Source: Kibdelosporangium sp. MJ126-NF4 (GTDB taxonomy: Bacteria > Actinomycetota > Actinomycetes > Mycobacteriales > Pseudonocardiaceae). Taken from it: a DNA stretch of 64,000 bases. The translations under genes and the position numbers were made by a program. The notes under the pieces are model-generated. The model saw only the letters and a program-made list of their open reading frames with translations, was not told where the DNA came from and ran no database searches. Below, one piece after another: positions 17,234-25,954 of the stretch; position 1 is the stretch's first letter; the number at the start of each line of letters is the position of its first letter. The stretch lies in the NCBI RefSeq assembly GCF_000826545.1, contig NZ_CDME01000002.1, positions 248,001 to 312,000 on the forward strand, read 5' to 3'.

Positions 17234-18442
17234 TCACCAGGCCACGGGTAGGGACCGCAGACCGTGGATCAGCGCGTGGTCCTTGAACACAGGTGTAGCG
17301 GCGAGGTGCAACCCGGGGAACCGTTTCAGCAACGCCGGAAGCGCGAGCCGGAGTTCGAGGCGAGCCAATGTCGCGCCGAGGCAGTGGTGGATACCGTGGC
17401 CGAAGGCGACATGTGGGCAGCGGCCGCGGGTGACGTCCAGGTCGTCTCCGTTCTGCAGCAGCGCCGGGTCGCGGTTGGCCGCGGCCAACGAGGTCACCAC
17501 GTGGTCGCCGCGTCGCACCGGGTGTCCGCCGATCGTGGTGTCCGCCACGGCTACTCGGACGAAACCGGCGTGCAGGACCGAGGTGAAGCGCAGCAGCTCC
17601 TCGACCGCGTTCTCCACCGCGCTCGGATCGTCGCGCACCAGCGCGAGCTGGTCGGGGTGGCGCAGCAAGGCGAGCGTTCCGAGTGAGATCACGTTCGCAG
17701 TGGTCTCGTGCCCGGCGATCAGCAACAGATCCGCCAGGCCGACCATCTCCTCGTCGGAAAGCGCACCCGAGCCGTGCTCGCGGATCAACAGGCTCAGCAG
17801 GTCGTCTCCCGGCGTTTCCCGATGCCGCGCGACCAGCGTGTGCATGTAGGCGTCAGCTTCGGCGTCCAGCCGCAGACGCTCCCGAGGCGGCATGGTCGTG
17901 TCGAAGAACCGATTGCTCCGCGCACCGAACTCTGCCCGGTCGGCGAACGGCACCCCGAGCAGCTCGCAGATCACCAGCGACGGCACCGGAAGTGCGAACG
18001 AGGAAACCAGATCGGTCGGCGGACCGGCGGCCTCCATCGCGTCGAGGTGCTCGTCGATGATTGTCCGCACCCGCGGGGCCAGTGCCTGGGCTCGCCGAAC
18101 CGTGAAGGTCGCTGTCAACAGACGCCGCAGGCGGGTGTGCTCGGGTGGGTCCAGCATCAGCAGCCGACCTGCGCGGCGCTGTGGCATCTGCTCGTCGTCC
18201 ACGCCCACGGCGGCCAGGCCGGGCGAGGGACCGACCGCGTCGAGCCGTAGGCGTTCGGCATCGCTGTGCACAGCCCGGACGTCGTCATAGCGGCTGAAGA
18301 GGGTGGCCTCATGCCCCAGCGGCGACCGCACCCGGTACACCTCGCCGCGGGCGCGTCGCCGCCGAACCTCCGGGTCGAGACCGAGCCCGTCCAGCTGGGA
18401 GGCCAGTTCGAACAAGGCCGGGGAACGCACGTCGTCGTCCAC
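17234..18442 (-). CDS. Cytochrome P450 (class I bacterial)
   Basis: 402 residues. The I-helix 'LLIAGHETTANVI' provides the acid/Thr pair, 'ENAVEELLR' gives the K-helix Glu-x-x-Arg, and 'FGHGIHHCLGATLARLE' is the heme-binding loop with the proximal Cys. The C-helix 'DPPEHTRLRRLLTATFTV' is also typical. It is a soluble monooxygenase needing ferredoxin and reductase, which are not adjacent. It is divergent from a TetR regulator across a strong inverted repeat and followed by the epoxide-hydrolase-like gene. Confidence 0.93.
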   Translation of the reverse strand: MDDDVRSPALFELASQLDGLGLDPEVRRRRARGEVYRVRSPLGHEATLFSRYDDVRAVHSDAERLRLDAVGPSPGLAAVGVDDEQMPQRRAGRLLMLDPPEHTRLRRLLTATFTVRRAQALAPRVRTIIDEHLDAMEAAGPPTDLVSSFALPVPSLVICELLGVPFADRAEFGARSNRFFDTTMPPRERLRLDAEADAYMHTLVARHRETPGDDLLSLLIREHGSGALSDEEMVGLADLLLIAGHETTANVISLGTLALLRHPDQLALVRDDPSAVENAVEELLRFTSVLHAGFVRVAVADTTIGGHPVRRGDHVVTSLAAANRDPALLQNGDDLDVTRGRCPHVAFGHGIHHCLGATLARLELRLALPALLKRFPGLHLAATPVFKDHALIHGLRSLPVAW

Positions 18443-18510
18443 GCTGATTTCCTCTCAGGGACCCATCCGGGAGCTGCTCCCGTGGTTGTTCCACGCATCA
18501 TTCAAGCTCA

Positions 18511-18551
18511 TGCACGCGCCGCGTGCAACAGTGCGTGCAACGGCGCGTGCA
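18511..18551. promoter_or_regulatory. 11-bp inverted-repeat operator between P450 and tetR
   Basis: TGCACGCGCCG (18511-18521) and CGGCGCGTGCA (18541-18551) are perfect inverted copies separated by 19 bp. Inside lie two CGTGCAA direct repeats (18522-18528 and 18534-18540). The first arm also forms its own near-palindrome TGCACGCG/CGCGTGCA. Placed between divergent genes, this is a textbook TetR operator, perhaps binding two dimers. Confidence 0.7.
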
Positions 18552-18614
18552 CGGATCGACGCGCCCGCCCGTCGGGAGCGCGGGTGGCAGGTCCGTGAGA
18601 ACTAAGCTGTCGTC

Positions 18615-19262
18615 ATGCGTCAGCGGTGGACCAGACAAACCATCCTGGATGCCGCCGTGGAGCTGGTGTCCGCCTCCGACGGTGCCGACTCGTTCAGCAT
18701 GCGCAAACTGGCTGCCGCGCTGGGTACCGACTCCTCCAGCCTCTACCGGCATTTCCGCAACCGCACCGAACTGATGCTCGCGGTCGTCGACCACGTACTG
18801 ATCCAGGCCATGCGCGACTACCGGCGGCAGGGGAACTGGCGCGAGCGGCTCACCGATCTGATCCTGCGCTCATGGGACGCGTACGCCTTGCTGCCGCAGC
18901 TGGCAAAAGACGCCAGCCACTATCCGGGCAGCGGGCCGGGCAGTCAGCTGGTGATCGACGAGACTCTGCGGGCCCTGAGCGACGCGGGCGTGCCCGAGCA
19001 GCTCATACCCGAGTGGTATCACCGGCTGGTGACTCTGGTCGTGTCGCTGATCTCCGCACACGCTGCCAGCCGCTCGTCCGGCCCGGACGAGCAAAAGCAG
19101 AGACTGGAGGCCTTCCGCGTGATCACACTGGGCGCCGACCCGGCCGTCTTCCCCACGCTGGCCCACTACAGTTCCCGCATCGACCCCATCGGCTTCGACC
19201 GCGCGAGCTTCCACGCCACTGTGCAACTGCTACTGGACGCAGTGCCCGCACATCAGGAATGA
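18615..19262 (+). CDS. TetR/AcrR-family regulator
   Basis: 215 residues. The N-terminal HTH is 'TRQTILDAAVELV' ... 'FSMRKLAAALGTDSSSLYRHFRNRTELMLAVVDHVL', the standard TetR DNA-binding signature (residues 7-55). The C-terminal helical domain resembles TetR_C regulators with 'WRERLTDLILRSWDAYALLPQLAKDAS'. It is divergent from the P450/hydrolase pair and probably represses it through the inverted repeat at 18511-18551. The inducer is unknown. Confidence 0.9.
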   Translation: MRQRWTRQTILDAAVELVSASDGADSFSMRKLAAALGTDSSSLYRHFRNRTELMLAVVDHVLIQAMRDYRRQGNWRERLTDLILRSWDAYALLPQLAKDASHYPGSGPGSQLVIDETLRALSDAGVPEQLIPEWYHRLVTLVVSLISAHAASRSSGPDEQKQRLEAFRVITLGADPAVFPTLAHYSSRIDPIGFDRASFHATVQLLLDAVPAHQE

Positions 19263-19266
19263 GTGG

Positions 19267-20006
19267 TCAGGTGGTGTCCCAGTAGTAGCGCACCGACGAC
19301 AGGTCCCCCTGGGCTACCGCAGCCGGGTCGCCGAACAGGTGCGCGATGCCGTGGTCGCCCCACCCACGGCTGTATACGTCTTCGTCGATCGTGATCAGCA
19401 CCCGACCGGCAGAGGCGCCGATCGGTGGATAGTTGCCATACCCGCGTGGGTCCTCCTGGGTGAAGTCGGCGCTGCCGCCCAGCGAGCTACCGAACACGAA
19501 GTCGTCGCGGAACGGATTGCGAATGCCGAGCACGTGGAAATTTCCATCCCGCGTACATAAGATTCCATGGGTAGTCGCTGCGCCTGCCGTTGAGCTTCGC
19601 CAGTTCACGGACCAGCCGCGCCATGTCCCCGTCCTCGTCGATGTCGAACTCGGCGAGTTGCGGAATCGCCCGGCCGACCTCGAACGTCACACCACGCGCC
19701 TCGGTGGGAGTGAAGGCCGCGTGCACGCCAGGCTCTTCGCTCACCGCGTGCCGAGGGAAAGCCCGGCAACGCCCCGACGTCAGCGAAGTTGACCTGGACT
19801 ACGCAGAACATCGGCACACCGTTGTACTGCGGCCACGGCGCGCCTTCGGGAAGATAGGGATGCCCGGTCAGATAGGACCCGGTGGCCGACTCCGGCGGGC
19901 CGCCAGTGAGCCGCAGGTCGGCGGAGGGAAGGGCGACCTGGTTGAGAAGCGGCCGTAACTCGTCGACCACCTGCTGTCGGCGTGCGTCTTCGCCAGGAAC
20001 GTCCAT
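19267..20006 (-). pseudogene. DUF1963 (YwqG-like) gene broken by two frameshifts
   Basis: Three overlapping minus-strand pieces together resemble one DUF1963 protein. The N-terminal piece has 'LTGHPYLPEGAPWPQYNGVPMFCVVQVNFADVGALPGFP' and leaves frame near 19745-19760. The middle piece reads 'TFEVGRAIPQLAEFDIDEDGDMARLVRELAKLNG' and leaves frame near 19540-19560. The C-terminal piece has 'ADFTQEDPRGYGNY', 'WGDHGIAHLF' and 'VRYYWDT', hallmarks of the family end. A stretch between the first two pieces also seems missing. It is probably inactive unless sequencing errors explain both shifts. Confidence 0.75.
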
Positions 20007-20333
20007 GTCGCGGACGATACAGCCGACTATGTCGACGGCGTCACATCGGCACACGTGGAATCACACGTTCAGATTCTGGCCGTCGGAAACCTGCAGAGGC
20101 TGGGAGCGGACACTTCCGGGTGACTGCGGGCAAGCTGTGCTGGCTGCTAACGTTTGGCTGGCCCGCGAAACTCGACGATTCGTTCCCATTCCGTTTGAGC
20201 AGTGTGTCGAGTCCCGCTTGTTCGGTTCTCCTGTCGGTATTCAGCGAACCAGGATTGGTGGTTTCTTTGTGGCTGCGGTGGATTCGGACGTGAACGACAG
20301 TGGGCCACCGGTCGTGCGCGGGGGCCGCCGACG
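20007..20333. other. 327-bp gene-free stretch upstream of the DUF4239 gene
   Basis: No credible coding frame, tRNA or hairpin with T-run was found. It is bounded by the decayed DUF1963 gene and the DUF4239 start and must contain the latter's promoter, but I could not pick convincing -35/-10 boxes. Confidence 0.4.
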
Positions 20334-21125
20334 ATGATGTGGATCTACGACCTGCCCAACTGGGCACTGTTCGTTCTGTTCACCGGGGCCGCGATCGGGC
20401 TGAGTTGGTCGGCAGTCTTCCTGTTGCGCCCGGTGATGACCCGGCTGTTCCAGCGCGAGGAGCCCGACCAGCGCAACGGGTTGTTCGACATGGTGCTCAG
20501 CGGAACCGGCCTGTTCTACGGCCTGCTGCTCGGGTTGATCGCCGCGGCCACCTACTCGTCCTATGTGGAGGCCGAGGACACCGTGAACGCGGAGGCCAGC
20601 GTGATCGCGACCCTGCACCGCGACATCACCGGGTACCCCGAGCCGTTGCGTGGCCAACTCCATCATGACCTGGAAAGCTATGTCGCCTGGGTGATCGACG
20701 AGGCCTGGCCACAGCAGCGCCAGGGCATCGAGCCAACCGCCGGAGTGGCCCGTGCGACGGCCATGCTCGATCGGCTCATCGCCTTCGAACCGGTCACCGA
20801 GGGCCAGAAGGTGGTGCACGCGGAAACGTTCACCCAGTTCAACAAGTTCATCGACCTGCGCCGCCAACGCCTCAACGATGTCGCACAGGGCCTGCCGGGT
20901 CCATTGTGGGTGGTCATCGGCCTTGGCGCGGCGATCAACCTGGTGCTGCTGTCCATGCTGGCTGTCGGTCGTGTCGCCGCACACCTGCTCATCTCCGGCC
21001 TGTTCGCGGTGTTCGTCGCCATGATGATCTTCCTGATCGCCTCCATGGACAATCCGTTCCGCGGCGAGTTCAGCATCGCTCCCACCGCGTTCGAGAAACT
21101 CCAGCAGAACCTGTTCCGGCGGTGA
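20334..21125 (+). CDS. DUF4239 (bestrophin-like) membrane protein
   Basis: 263 residues starting MMWIYDLPNWALFVLFTGAA (ATG 20334). Two N-terminal helices are followed by 'LFQREEPDQRNGLFDMVLSGTGLFYGLLLGLIAAATY', then a long soluble helical part, then two C-terminal helices ('LWVVIGLGAAINLVLLSMLAVG' and 'LLISGLFAVFVAMMIFLIASMDNPFRGEF'). The 'D-x-P-F-x-G' end is typical for DUF4239 proteins, distantly related to bestrophin channels. Transport function is not proven. Confidence 0.8.
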   Translation: MMWIYDLPNWALFVLFTGAAIGLSWSAVFLLRPVMTRLFQREEPDQRNGLFDMVLSGTGLFYGLLLGLIAAATYSSYVEAEDTVNAEASVIATLHRDITGYPEPLRGQLHHDLESYVAWVIDEAWPQQRQGIEPTAGVARATAMLDRLIAFEPVTEGQKVVHAETFTQFNKFIDLRRQRLNDVAQGLPGPLWVVIGLGAAINLVLLSMLAVGRVAAHLLISGLFAVFVAMMIFLIASMDNPFRGEFSIAPTAFEKLQQNLFRR

Positions 21126-21172
21126 TCACCACACCGCTCTGTCCGGCGGTGGTCCCGTCGGTATCCGCCTGT

Positions 21173-22231
21173 TCACTGGTTCGGTGACTGGAGATCGACA
21201 GGGTCGGTCTCGTCGTCGAACTCGTCGATGAGTTCCTCCAGGACGTCCTCCATTGTGGCGATACCGAGGAAGGTGTCCGAGTCGTCGACGACGAGCGTGA
21301 GTTGGGCGCGGGCTTGGCGCATGGCGGTGACGGTGGTGGCGATGGGCTGGTCGACCGGGAGTCGCAAAGGGACAGTCATGAGGTCGTGGGCCGTGGCGTC
21401 GTGTCCGGCGGCGGTGGCGCGGACGGCTTCGCGGATGTGGACCAAGCCGACGACGTTGTTCTGGGCGTTGAGCACGGGGAACCGGGAGCGTCCGCAGGAA
21501 CGGCTGCGGTCCTCGATGTCGACAGCCGTGGCGGTGTCGGGCACGGTGATGGTCTGGTCTTGGGGGATCATCACTTTGCCGAGGGTGGTGTTCTGCAGGG
21601 CGAGCATCCTGGTCAGCAGCCGTTGCTGACCGTGGGGCAGAGTGCCGTGCTGGCCGGATTCGTGCACCAGGATCTTGAGGTCCTCGGCCAGGTAGATCTT
21701 GTCGGCGGTGTCCTTCGGGTCCACGTTGACCAGTCGGAGCATCCAGTTGGTGAAGCCGTTGAGCACGGTGAGGATCCAGCGGACCATGGTGGTGAACCAC
21801 CGGAACGGCAGGGCGAGCAGCAGCGCCGAGCGTTCGGGGTGCACCAGTGCCCAGGACTTGGGTGCCATCTCGCCGATGACCATGTGCAGGAACACGACCA
21901 GCACCAGGCTGATCACGAACGCGATGGCGTAGCTGAGCTGGCTCGGCATGCCGGTGGCGTGCAGCAGCGGGTCGATCAGGTGCGCCACGGCCGGTTCGGC
22001 CAGCGCGCCGAGGCCGAGTGTGCAGAGAGTGATGCCGAGTTGGGCACCGGCGAGCATGAGTGACAGCTCGTCGACGCCTTTGACGGCCGCGCGTGCGGCG
22101 CGGCTGCCAGCCGCCGCGGACTCTTCGAGCCGGTAGCGTTTCGAAGCGGTGAGGGCGAACTCCGCGGCGACGAAGAACGCGTTGCCGACCAGCAACAGCA
22201 CGGAGATGATCAGGGCCCATCCCGGGTTCAT
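21173..22231 (-). CDS. CNNM/DUF21-CBS membrane protein (hemolysin C family)
   Basis: 352 residues. Residues 1-180 form the DUF21 membrane domain ('NAFFVAAEFALTASKRYRLEE', 'LMLAGAQLGITLCTLGLGALAEP', 'HMVIGEMAPKSWALVHPE'), the CNNM/CorC magnesium-transport fold. Residues 210-335 hold a CBS pair ('VMIPQDQTITVPDTATA', 'FLGIATMEDVLEELIDEF'). There is no CorC-type C-terminal domain, unlike the upstream paralogue. Its ATG overlaps that gene's stop (ATGA), so they are an operon and may form a heteromer exporting Mg or another divalent cation. Confidence 0.88.
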   Translation of the reverse strand: MNPGWALIISVLLLVGNAFFVAAEFALTASKRYRLEESAAAGSRAARAAVKGVDELSLMLAGAQLGITLCTLGLGALAEPAVAHLIDPLLHATGMPSQLSYAIAFVISLVLVVFLHMVIGEMAPKSWALVHPERSALLLALPFRWFTTMVRWILTVLNGFTNWMLRLVNVDPKDTADKIYLAEDLKILVHESGQHGTLPHGQQRLLTRMLALQNTTLGKVMIPQDQTITVPDTATAVDIEDRSRSCGRSRFPVLNAQNNVVGLVHIREAVRATAAGHDATAHDLMTVPLRLPVDQPIATTVTAMRQARAQLTLVVDDSDTFLGIATMEDVLEELIDEFDDETDPVDLQSPNQ

Positions 22232-23571
22232 CGGTTCTGCTCCTCGGTCGTGATCCGGACGGTCCTCGGTACGTGCCGGGACACGTCCAGCACGTCGAGA
22301 CGTGCGATCAGCGCTGGTGGCGGCTCGTCGTCGAGTGACTCCCGAATGAGGGGAACGGTGACCTGGTCACCAGCTTGGGGGATGCGGCCGAGTCGGTGCA
22401 GGATCAGTCCCGAGACTGTCTCGTAGGCGTCGTCGTCGGGAAGTTGGATGCCGGTGTGGTCGGCCAGTTCGTCGATCCGCAGGCGTGCTGGTACCACCCA
22501 GACGCCGTCGGTTTGCCGCTCCGGCGTGGTTTCGGCGAGGTCGTCCTCGTCGAGGATGTCGCCGACCAGTTCCTCGGCGAGGTCCTCGAGGGTGATCACG
22601 CCCGCGAAGCCGCCGAACTCGTCGAGCACACACGCGAGCTGGCGGCGTTCGGTGCGCAGGCGTTCCAGGACGGCAGGCAACGGCAACGAGTCGGGGACCA
22701 GCACAGGAGGCGAGACCACGGTGCCGACCGGGATGCTTGTGCGTTGGTCGATCGGCACGGTGAGTACTTCGGCGAGGCCGACGACGCCTTTCAGGTCGTC
22801 GACGCTGTCGCCGAGTACGGGAAAGCGGGATCGGCCGGTGTCCAGGCGTTCGACCACGACCGATACGGGGTCGGTGGCGTTGAGCGTGTGGACGTCGACG
22901 CGCGGGGTCATGGCCTGTCCGGCGGTGAGGCCGCGGAAGTCGAGGCCGCGGTCGAGCAGCAGGGACAGTTCGGGATCGAGGTGCCCGCCCGCTTCGGAGT
23001 CGTCGATGATCCGCTGCAGGTCGTCGGCGGTCGCGCCCTGGGGGAGCTCCTCGACCGGTTCGATGTTGACCGCGCGCAGCAGCCGGTTCGCGGTCGCGTC
23101 GAAGAACCTGATCACCGGCCCGGCGACCTTGAGGTAGGCCAGGGTGGAGCGGCTCAGCGCCTTGGCAAGAGCCTCGGGTTTGGCGATCGCCAGGTTCTTG
23201 GGGAACAGCTCGCCGAACACCATCTGCACGATCGTGGCGATCAGCAGCGCCAGCGCCACGGAGATCGACAGCGAGACCGCCTCGGGAACTCCGGCGAGGC
23301 CGAGGAGGCGGGCGAGACCGGATCCCAGCAACGGCTCGGCGACGTATCCGGCGAGCAGAGCGGTGACGGTGATGCCGAGCTGGGCGCCGGACAGCATGAA
23401 CGACAGTCGTTCGGTGACGCGGTAGGCACGTTCGGCGGTGGTGTCCCCCTCGTCGGCCCTGGCGCGCAGTCTGCCGCGGTCCACCGCGAGGTAGGCGAAC
23501 TCCTGGGCGACGAAGTATCCGGTCGCGGCGGTGAGCGCGAGGATCGTCAACAGGCCGTAAAGGATCGACAC
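22228..23571 (-). CDS. CNNM/DUF21-CBS-CorC membrane protein (hemolysin C family)
   Basis: 447 residues: DUF21 membrane domain (1-190: 'GYFVAQEFAYLAVDRGRLRARA', 'MLSGAQLGITVTALLAGYVAEPLLG', 'QMVFGELFPKNLAIAKPE'), a CBS pair (210-340: 'AMTPRVDVHTLN', 'EFGGFAGVITLEDLAEELVGDI') and a C-terminal transporter-associated domain (365-440: 'GVWVVPARLRIDELADHTGIQLPDDDAYETVSGLI'). The full architecture is that of CNNM/CorC divalent cation transporters. It is the first gene of the two-gene unit. Confidence 0.9.
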   Translation of the reverse strand: MSILYGLLTILALTAATGYFVAQEFAYLAVDRGRLRARADEGDTTAERAYRVTERLSFMLSGAQLGITVTALLAGYVAEPLLGSGLARLLGLAGVPEAVSLSISVALALLIATIVQMVFGELFPKNLAIAKPEALAKALSRSTLAYLKVAGPVIRFFDATANRLLRAVNIEPVEELPQGATADDLQRIIDDSEAGGHLDPELSLLLDRGLDFRGLTAGQAMTPRVDVHTLNATDPVSVVVERLDTGRSRFPVLGDSVDDLKGVVGLAEVLTVPIDQRTSIPVGTVVSPPVLVPDSLPLPAVLERLRTERRQLACVLDEFGGFAGVITLEDLAEELVGDILDEDDLAETTPERQTDGVWVVPARLRIDELADHTGIQLPDDDAYETVSGLILHRLGRIPQAGDQVTVPLIRESLDDEPPPALIARLDVLDVSRHVPRTVRITTEEQNR

Positions 23572-23634
23572 GAGGGGGCAGCGTATACACCCTGCTCACT
23601 GTTCTCGTCGACCTTGTCACCTTGTCACGGTGGA

Positions 23635-24975
23635 CTACTCGTGGTTCGCGGGCCAGCGCCGGTGGATGTGGTCGATGACGTAGGTGTGCTCGTGCCGCCA
23701 GCCTTGGTGGTGGGGGATCGCGTCGTGCAGGTGCGGGTGGTCGTCGTTCAGGTTGTCGTGCACGTGATCGAGCGTTTCGACGTCGTTCGCGGGCCAGGTT
23801 GCCCGGGCCTGCAGGACGCCGCCGAGTGTGATCGCACCGAGGACCAGCATGGTCACCGGCATCCCGGCGAACGATCCGAGGAATCCGGCCAGCAGATACG
23901 TGATCAGCCAGCCCGCGTGGGAGATGGCGAACTGGGCGGCGAACAGTGTGGACAGATCGGCGGGGCTGGCCGAACGCCGGATCAGCCTGCCGACCGGAGT
24001 CAGAACCATCGAGTAGGCGGTGCCCAACAGCAACCACGACACCAGTACCACGGGCCAGCCCAACGAGGTGCCCGCCAGCAGGACTGCGGCAAGGGCGAGT
24101 ACGCCCACCAGACCTCCGCTCGCGGTGAGCATGACCTTGCGGTCGGGCACGTTCACCAGCAACCGCGGCAGCGCCAACGCGGCGGCCATCGAGCCCAGGC
24201 CGAACGCCCCCAACGTCACTGCCACAGCGGTGTTTGTGCGGCCGAACTCGTCCCGGACGAGGACGACCGTGTTGACCAGGACCATCGAGCCCGCGGCCGC
24301 CGCGGCGAGGTTGAGCCCGAGCATCGCGCGCAGACGCGGCGTCGCCAGGTAGATCCGCACGCCTCGGGTCGTTCGGTCGAACACGCCGCCGCGGCCCTCG
24401 GTCAGGTCCGGCTTGGGCAGCAGGACAGTGAGCACGAGTAGCGCGGACGCCGCGAAACCGATCGAGGTCCCGGTGAAAAGCCAGTTGTAGTCAACCAGCG
24501 TCAGCAACGCGGCCGCGAGCGCGGGACTGGTGATGCTCTCCAGGTCGTAGGCCAGGCGGGACAACGACAACGCCCGCGTGTAGTCCTCCTCGTCAGGCAG
24601 CAGCAGGGGGATCGTCGCCTGAAAGGTCGGAGTGAAGGCGGCTGAGGCCGCCTGCAGCACCAGGATCAGCACGTACACCTGCCACACCTCGGTGACGAAC
24701 GGCAGCATGAGCGCCACTCCGCAGCGCACCACGTCCATGCCCACCATGAACGCGCGTCGCGGCAGCCGATCGGCCAACGCCGTGACGACGGGCGCGAGCA
24801 CTACATAGGCGACCATCTTCAGCGCGAGAGCGGCGCCGAGCACGACCCCGGCATCCGCGCCGGCCAGGTCGTAGGCCAGTAAGCCCAGTGCGATCGTCGC
24901 GAGTCCCGTCCCCAGCAGCGCCACCAGTTGCGCCAGGAACAGGTGACGGTAGCCGCGGTTGGCCAGAACACCCAT
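23635..24975 (-). CDS. MFS exporter with His-rich cytoplasmic tail (likely metal efflux)
   Basis: 446 residues with about 12 transmembrane helices. The motif 'ADRLPRRAFMVGMDVVRC' between TM2 and TM3 is the MFS motif A region. The last 46 or so residues are soluble and contain 12 histidines in pairs such as HPHLH, PHH, RHEH and DHIH. Such tails usually bind nickel, cobalt or zinc. The gene lies 118 bp downstream of a KmtR/NmtR-like ArsR repressor on the same strand, supporting metal efflux. Drug export is the main alternative. Confidence 0.82.
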   Translation of the reverse strand: MGVLANRGYRHLFLAQLVALLGTGLATIALGLLAYDLAGADAGVVLGAALALKMVAYVVLAPVVTALADRLPRRAFMVGMDVVRCGVALMLPFVTEVWQVYVLILVLQAASAAFTPTFQATIPLLLPDEEDYTRALSLSRLAYDLESITSPALAAALLTLVDYNWLFTGTSIGFAASALLVLTVLLPKPDLTEGRGGVFDRTTRGVRIYLATPRLRAMLGLNLAAAAAGSMVLVNTVVLVRDEFGRTNTAVAVTLGAFGLGSMAAALALPRLLVNVPDRKVMLTASGGLVGVLALAAVLLAGTSLGWPVVLVSWLLLGTAYSMVLTPVGRLIRRSASPADLSTLFAAQFAISHAGWLITYLLAGFLGSFAGMPVTMLVLGAITLGGVLQARATWPANDVETLDHVHDNLNDDHPHLHDAIPHHQGWRHEHTYVIDHIHRRWPANHE

Positions 24976-25093
24976 TGATTACCCCCTGTCGCGGTTCTGT
25001 CGCCACCTTACGTGCTCAAGTACGCACGCGACGACGTTGCAACAGCCACGCGTGGGCAGTTGCCAGGGGATCTCTATCGCCCAGGTGAGGTGA

Positions 25094-25444
25094 TTAGTCG
25101 TGGTCAGGCAGCCCTGCGACATGGTGCTGGGCAGCGGCGAGTGCCTCGGTGAGCAGCCGCCGCACATGCCCTCCGCGGGCCCGATACACCGCCCGACGGC
25201 CATCACGATGCGTAGTCACCAGGCCGGTCAGACGCAACTTGGTCAAGTGCTGCGATACCGCCGGACGCGCCACGCCCACGGCGGCGGCCAGCGTCGTGAC
25301 GTCGTACTCCGCGCCGCACAACAACCACAGCATTCGCAGTCGCGTCGGATCGGACAGCATCCGGAAGGAATCGGCGGCCGCTTCGACGTGGTCGCCCGAC
25401 GGCAGGACTTTCCACTGATCAGGCTTGTCGGGCAGATGGTGCAT
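25094..25444 (-). CDS. ArsR-family metal sensor, KmtR/NmtR-like
   Basis: 116 residues from ATG 25444; GTG 25492 would add 16 residues. The winged HTH 'AADSFRMLSDPTRLRMLWLLCGAEYDVTTLAAAVGVARPAVSQHLTKLRLTGLVTTHRDGRRAVYRA' is similar to KmtR. The final 'HVRRLLTEALAAAQHHVAGLPDHD' carries His/Asp clusters in the helix used by NmtR/KmtR for nickel and cobalt. An N-terminal Met-His-His and further His could complete the site. It precedes the His-tailed MFS gene and probably represses it until metal binds. Confidence 0.85.
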   Translation of the reverse strand: MHHLPDKPDQWKVLPSGDHVEAAADSFRMLSDPTRLRMLWLLCGAEYDVTTLAAAVGVARPAVSQHLTKLRLTGLVTTHRDGRRAVYRARGGHVRRLLTEALAAAQHHVAGLPDHD

Positions 25445-25492
25445 GGGCGGAAATCGTGCCAGGTGATGCCCCTGTCCGCCAAACGAACCCAC

Positions 25493-25954
25493 GTTTCAGA
25501 ACGTCATCGAGGCGGACATCGCGTCGACGTCCGCCCGGATGCTGATTGAGTCATTCAACCGAATTGTCGCCATCCCGACGGCAACAGAGTAAGGACCTCT
25601 GCTTCTCCGGTGCGATTCTCGCAGCGCCTTGCGGGGCATCGGAATTCGCTTCGAAGGTACTGAGGAAAGTCACACCGTCGCCCGGGATACCCGTGGACAA
25701 TTACTCTCCGTTTCTGTCGCATTGGTCCAAAAGTGGAATGGCGAAGCTGATCAAATCTCTCCGTATACGCCGAAAGGTCAGTCGTTGGGTGATCCTGTGT
25801 CTTCGTGGCGTCGTTGCTATAGTGGCCCTAAGGATATCCTGTGTACCGCCTGGGGATGTTCGGCAGGCGGTGTCGGATAGTGCGTGTGTTCGTTTGGGGC
25901 GCGGCGGGATAGGCCGGGGAATTGGGGAAACAGCGTTTTCTTAGGGGATAAGGG
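25493..25954. other. 462-bp gene-free region at the left edge of the biosynthetic cluster
   Basis: This stretch is more AT-rich than its neighbours and has no family-like coding frame; an open frame at 25546-25944 has no recognisable domain and unusual composition. It separates the metal-efflux genes from the cluster's first regulator and holds that gene's promoter and palindromes (25818-25871). Confidence 0.5.
25818..25871 (+). promoter_or_regulatory. Promoter and two palindromes upstream of the LuxR-type regulator
   Basis: TATAGT (25818-25823) is a good -10; a -35 is not clear. Just downstream is the perfect 10-bp palindrome AGGATATCCT (25831-25840), then the perfect inverted repeat ACCGCCTG (25845-25852) / CAGGCGGT (25864-25871) with an 11-nt loop. 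Sites at and after the likely transcription start suggest repression or autoregulation. Confidence 0.5.

Noticed and set aside
22375..24441. 688-codon plus-strand open frame antisense to the CNNM and MFS genes
   Set aside because: Low-complexity composition typical of antisense frames in high-GC genes; the minus-strand proteins have clear motifs.
25546..25944. 132-codon open frame upstream of the LuxR-type regulator
   Set aside because: No domain, poor ribosome site, composition unlike neighbours, and it covers the -10 and palindromes of the next gene; treated as non-coding.
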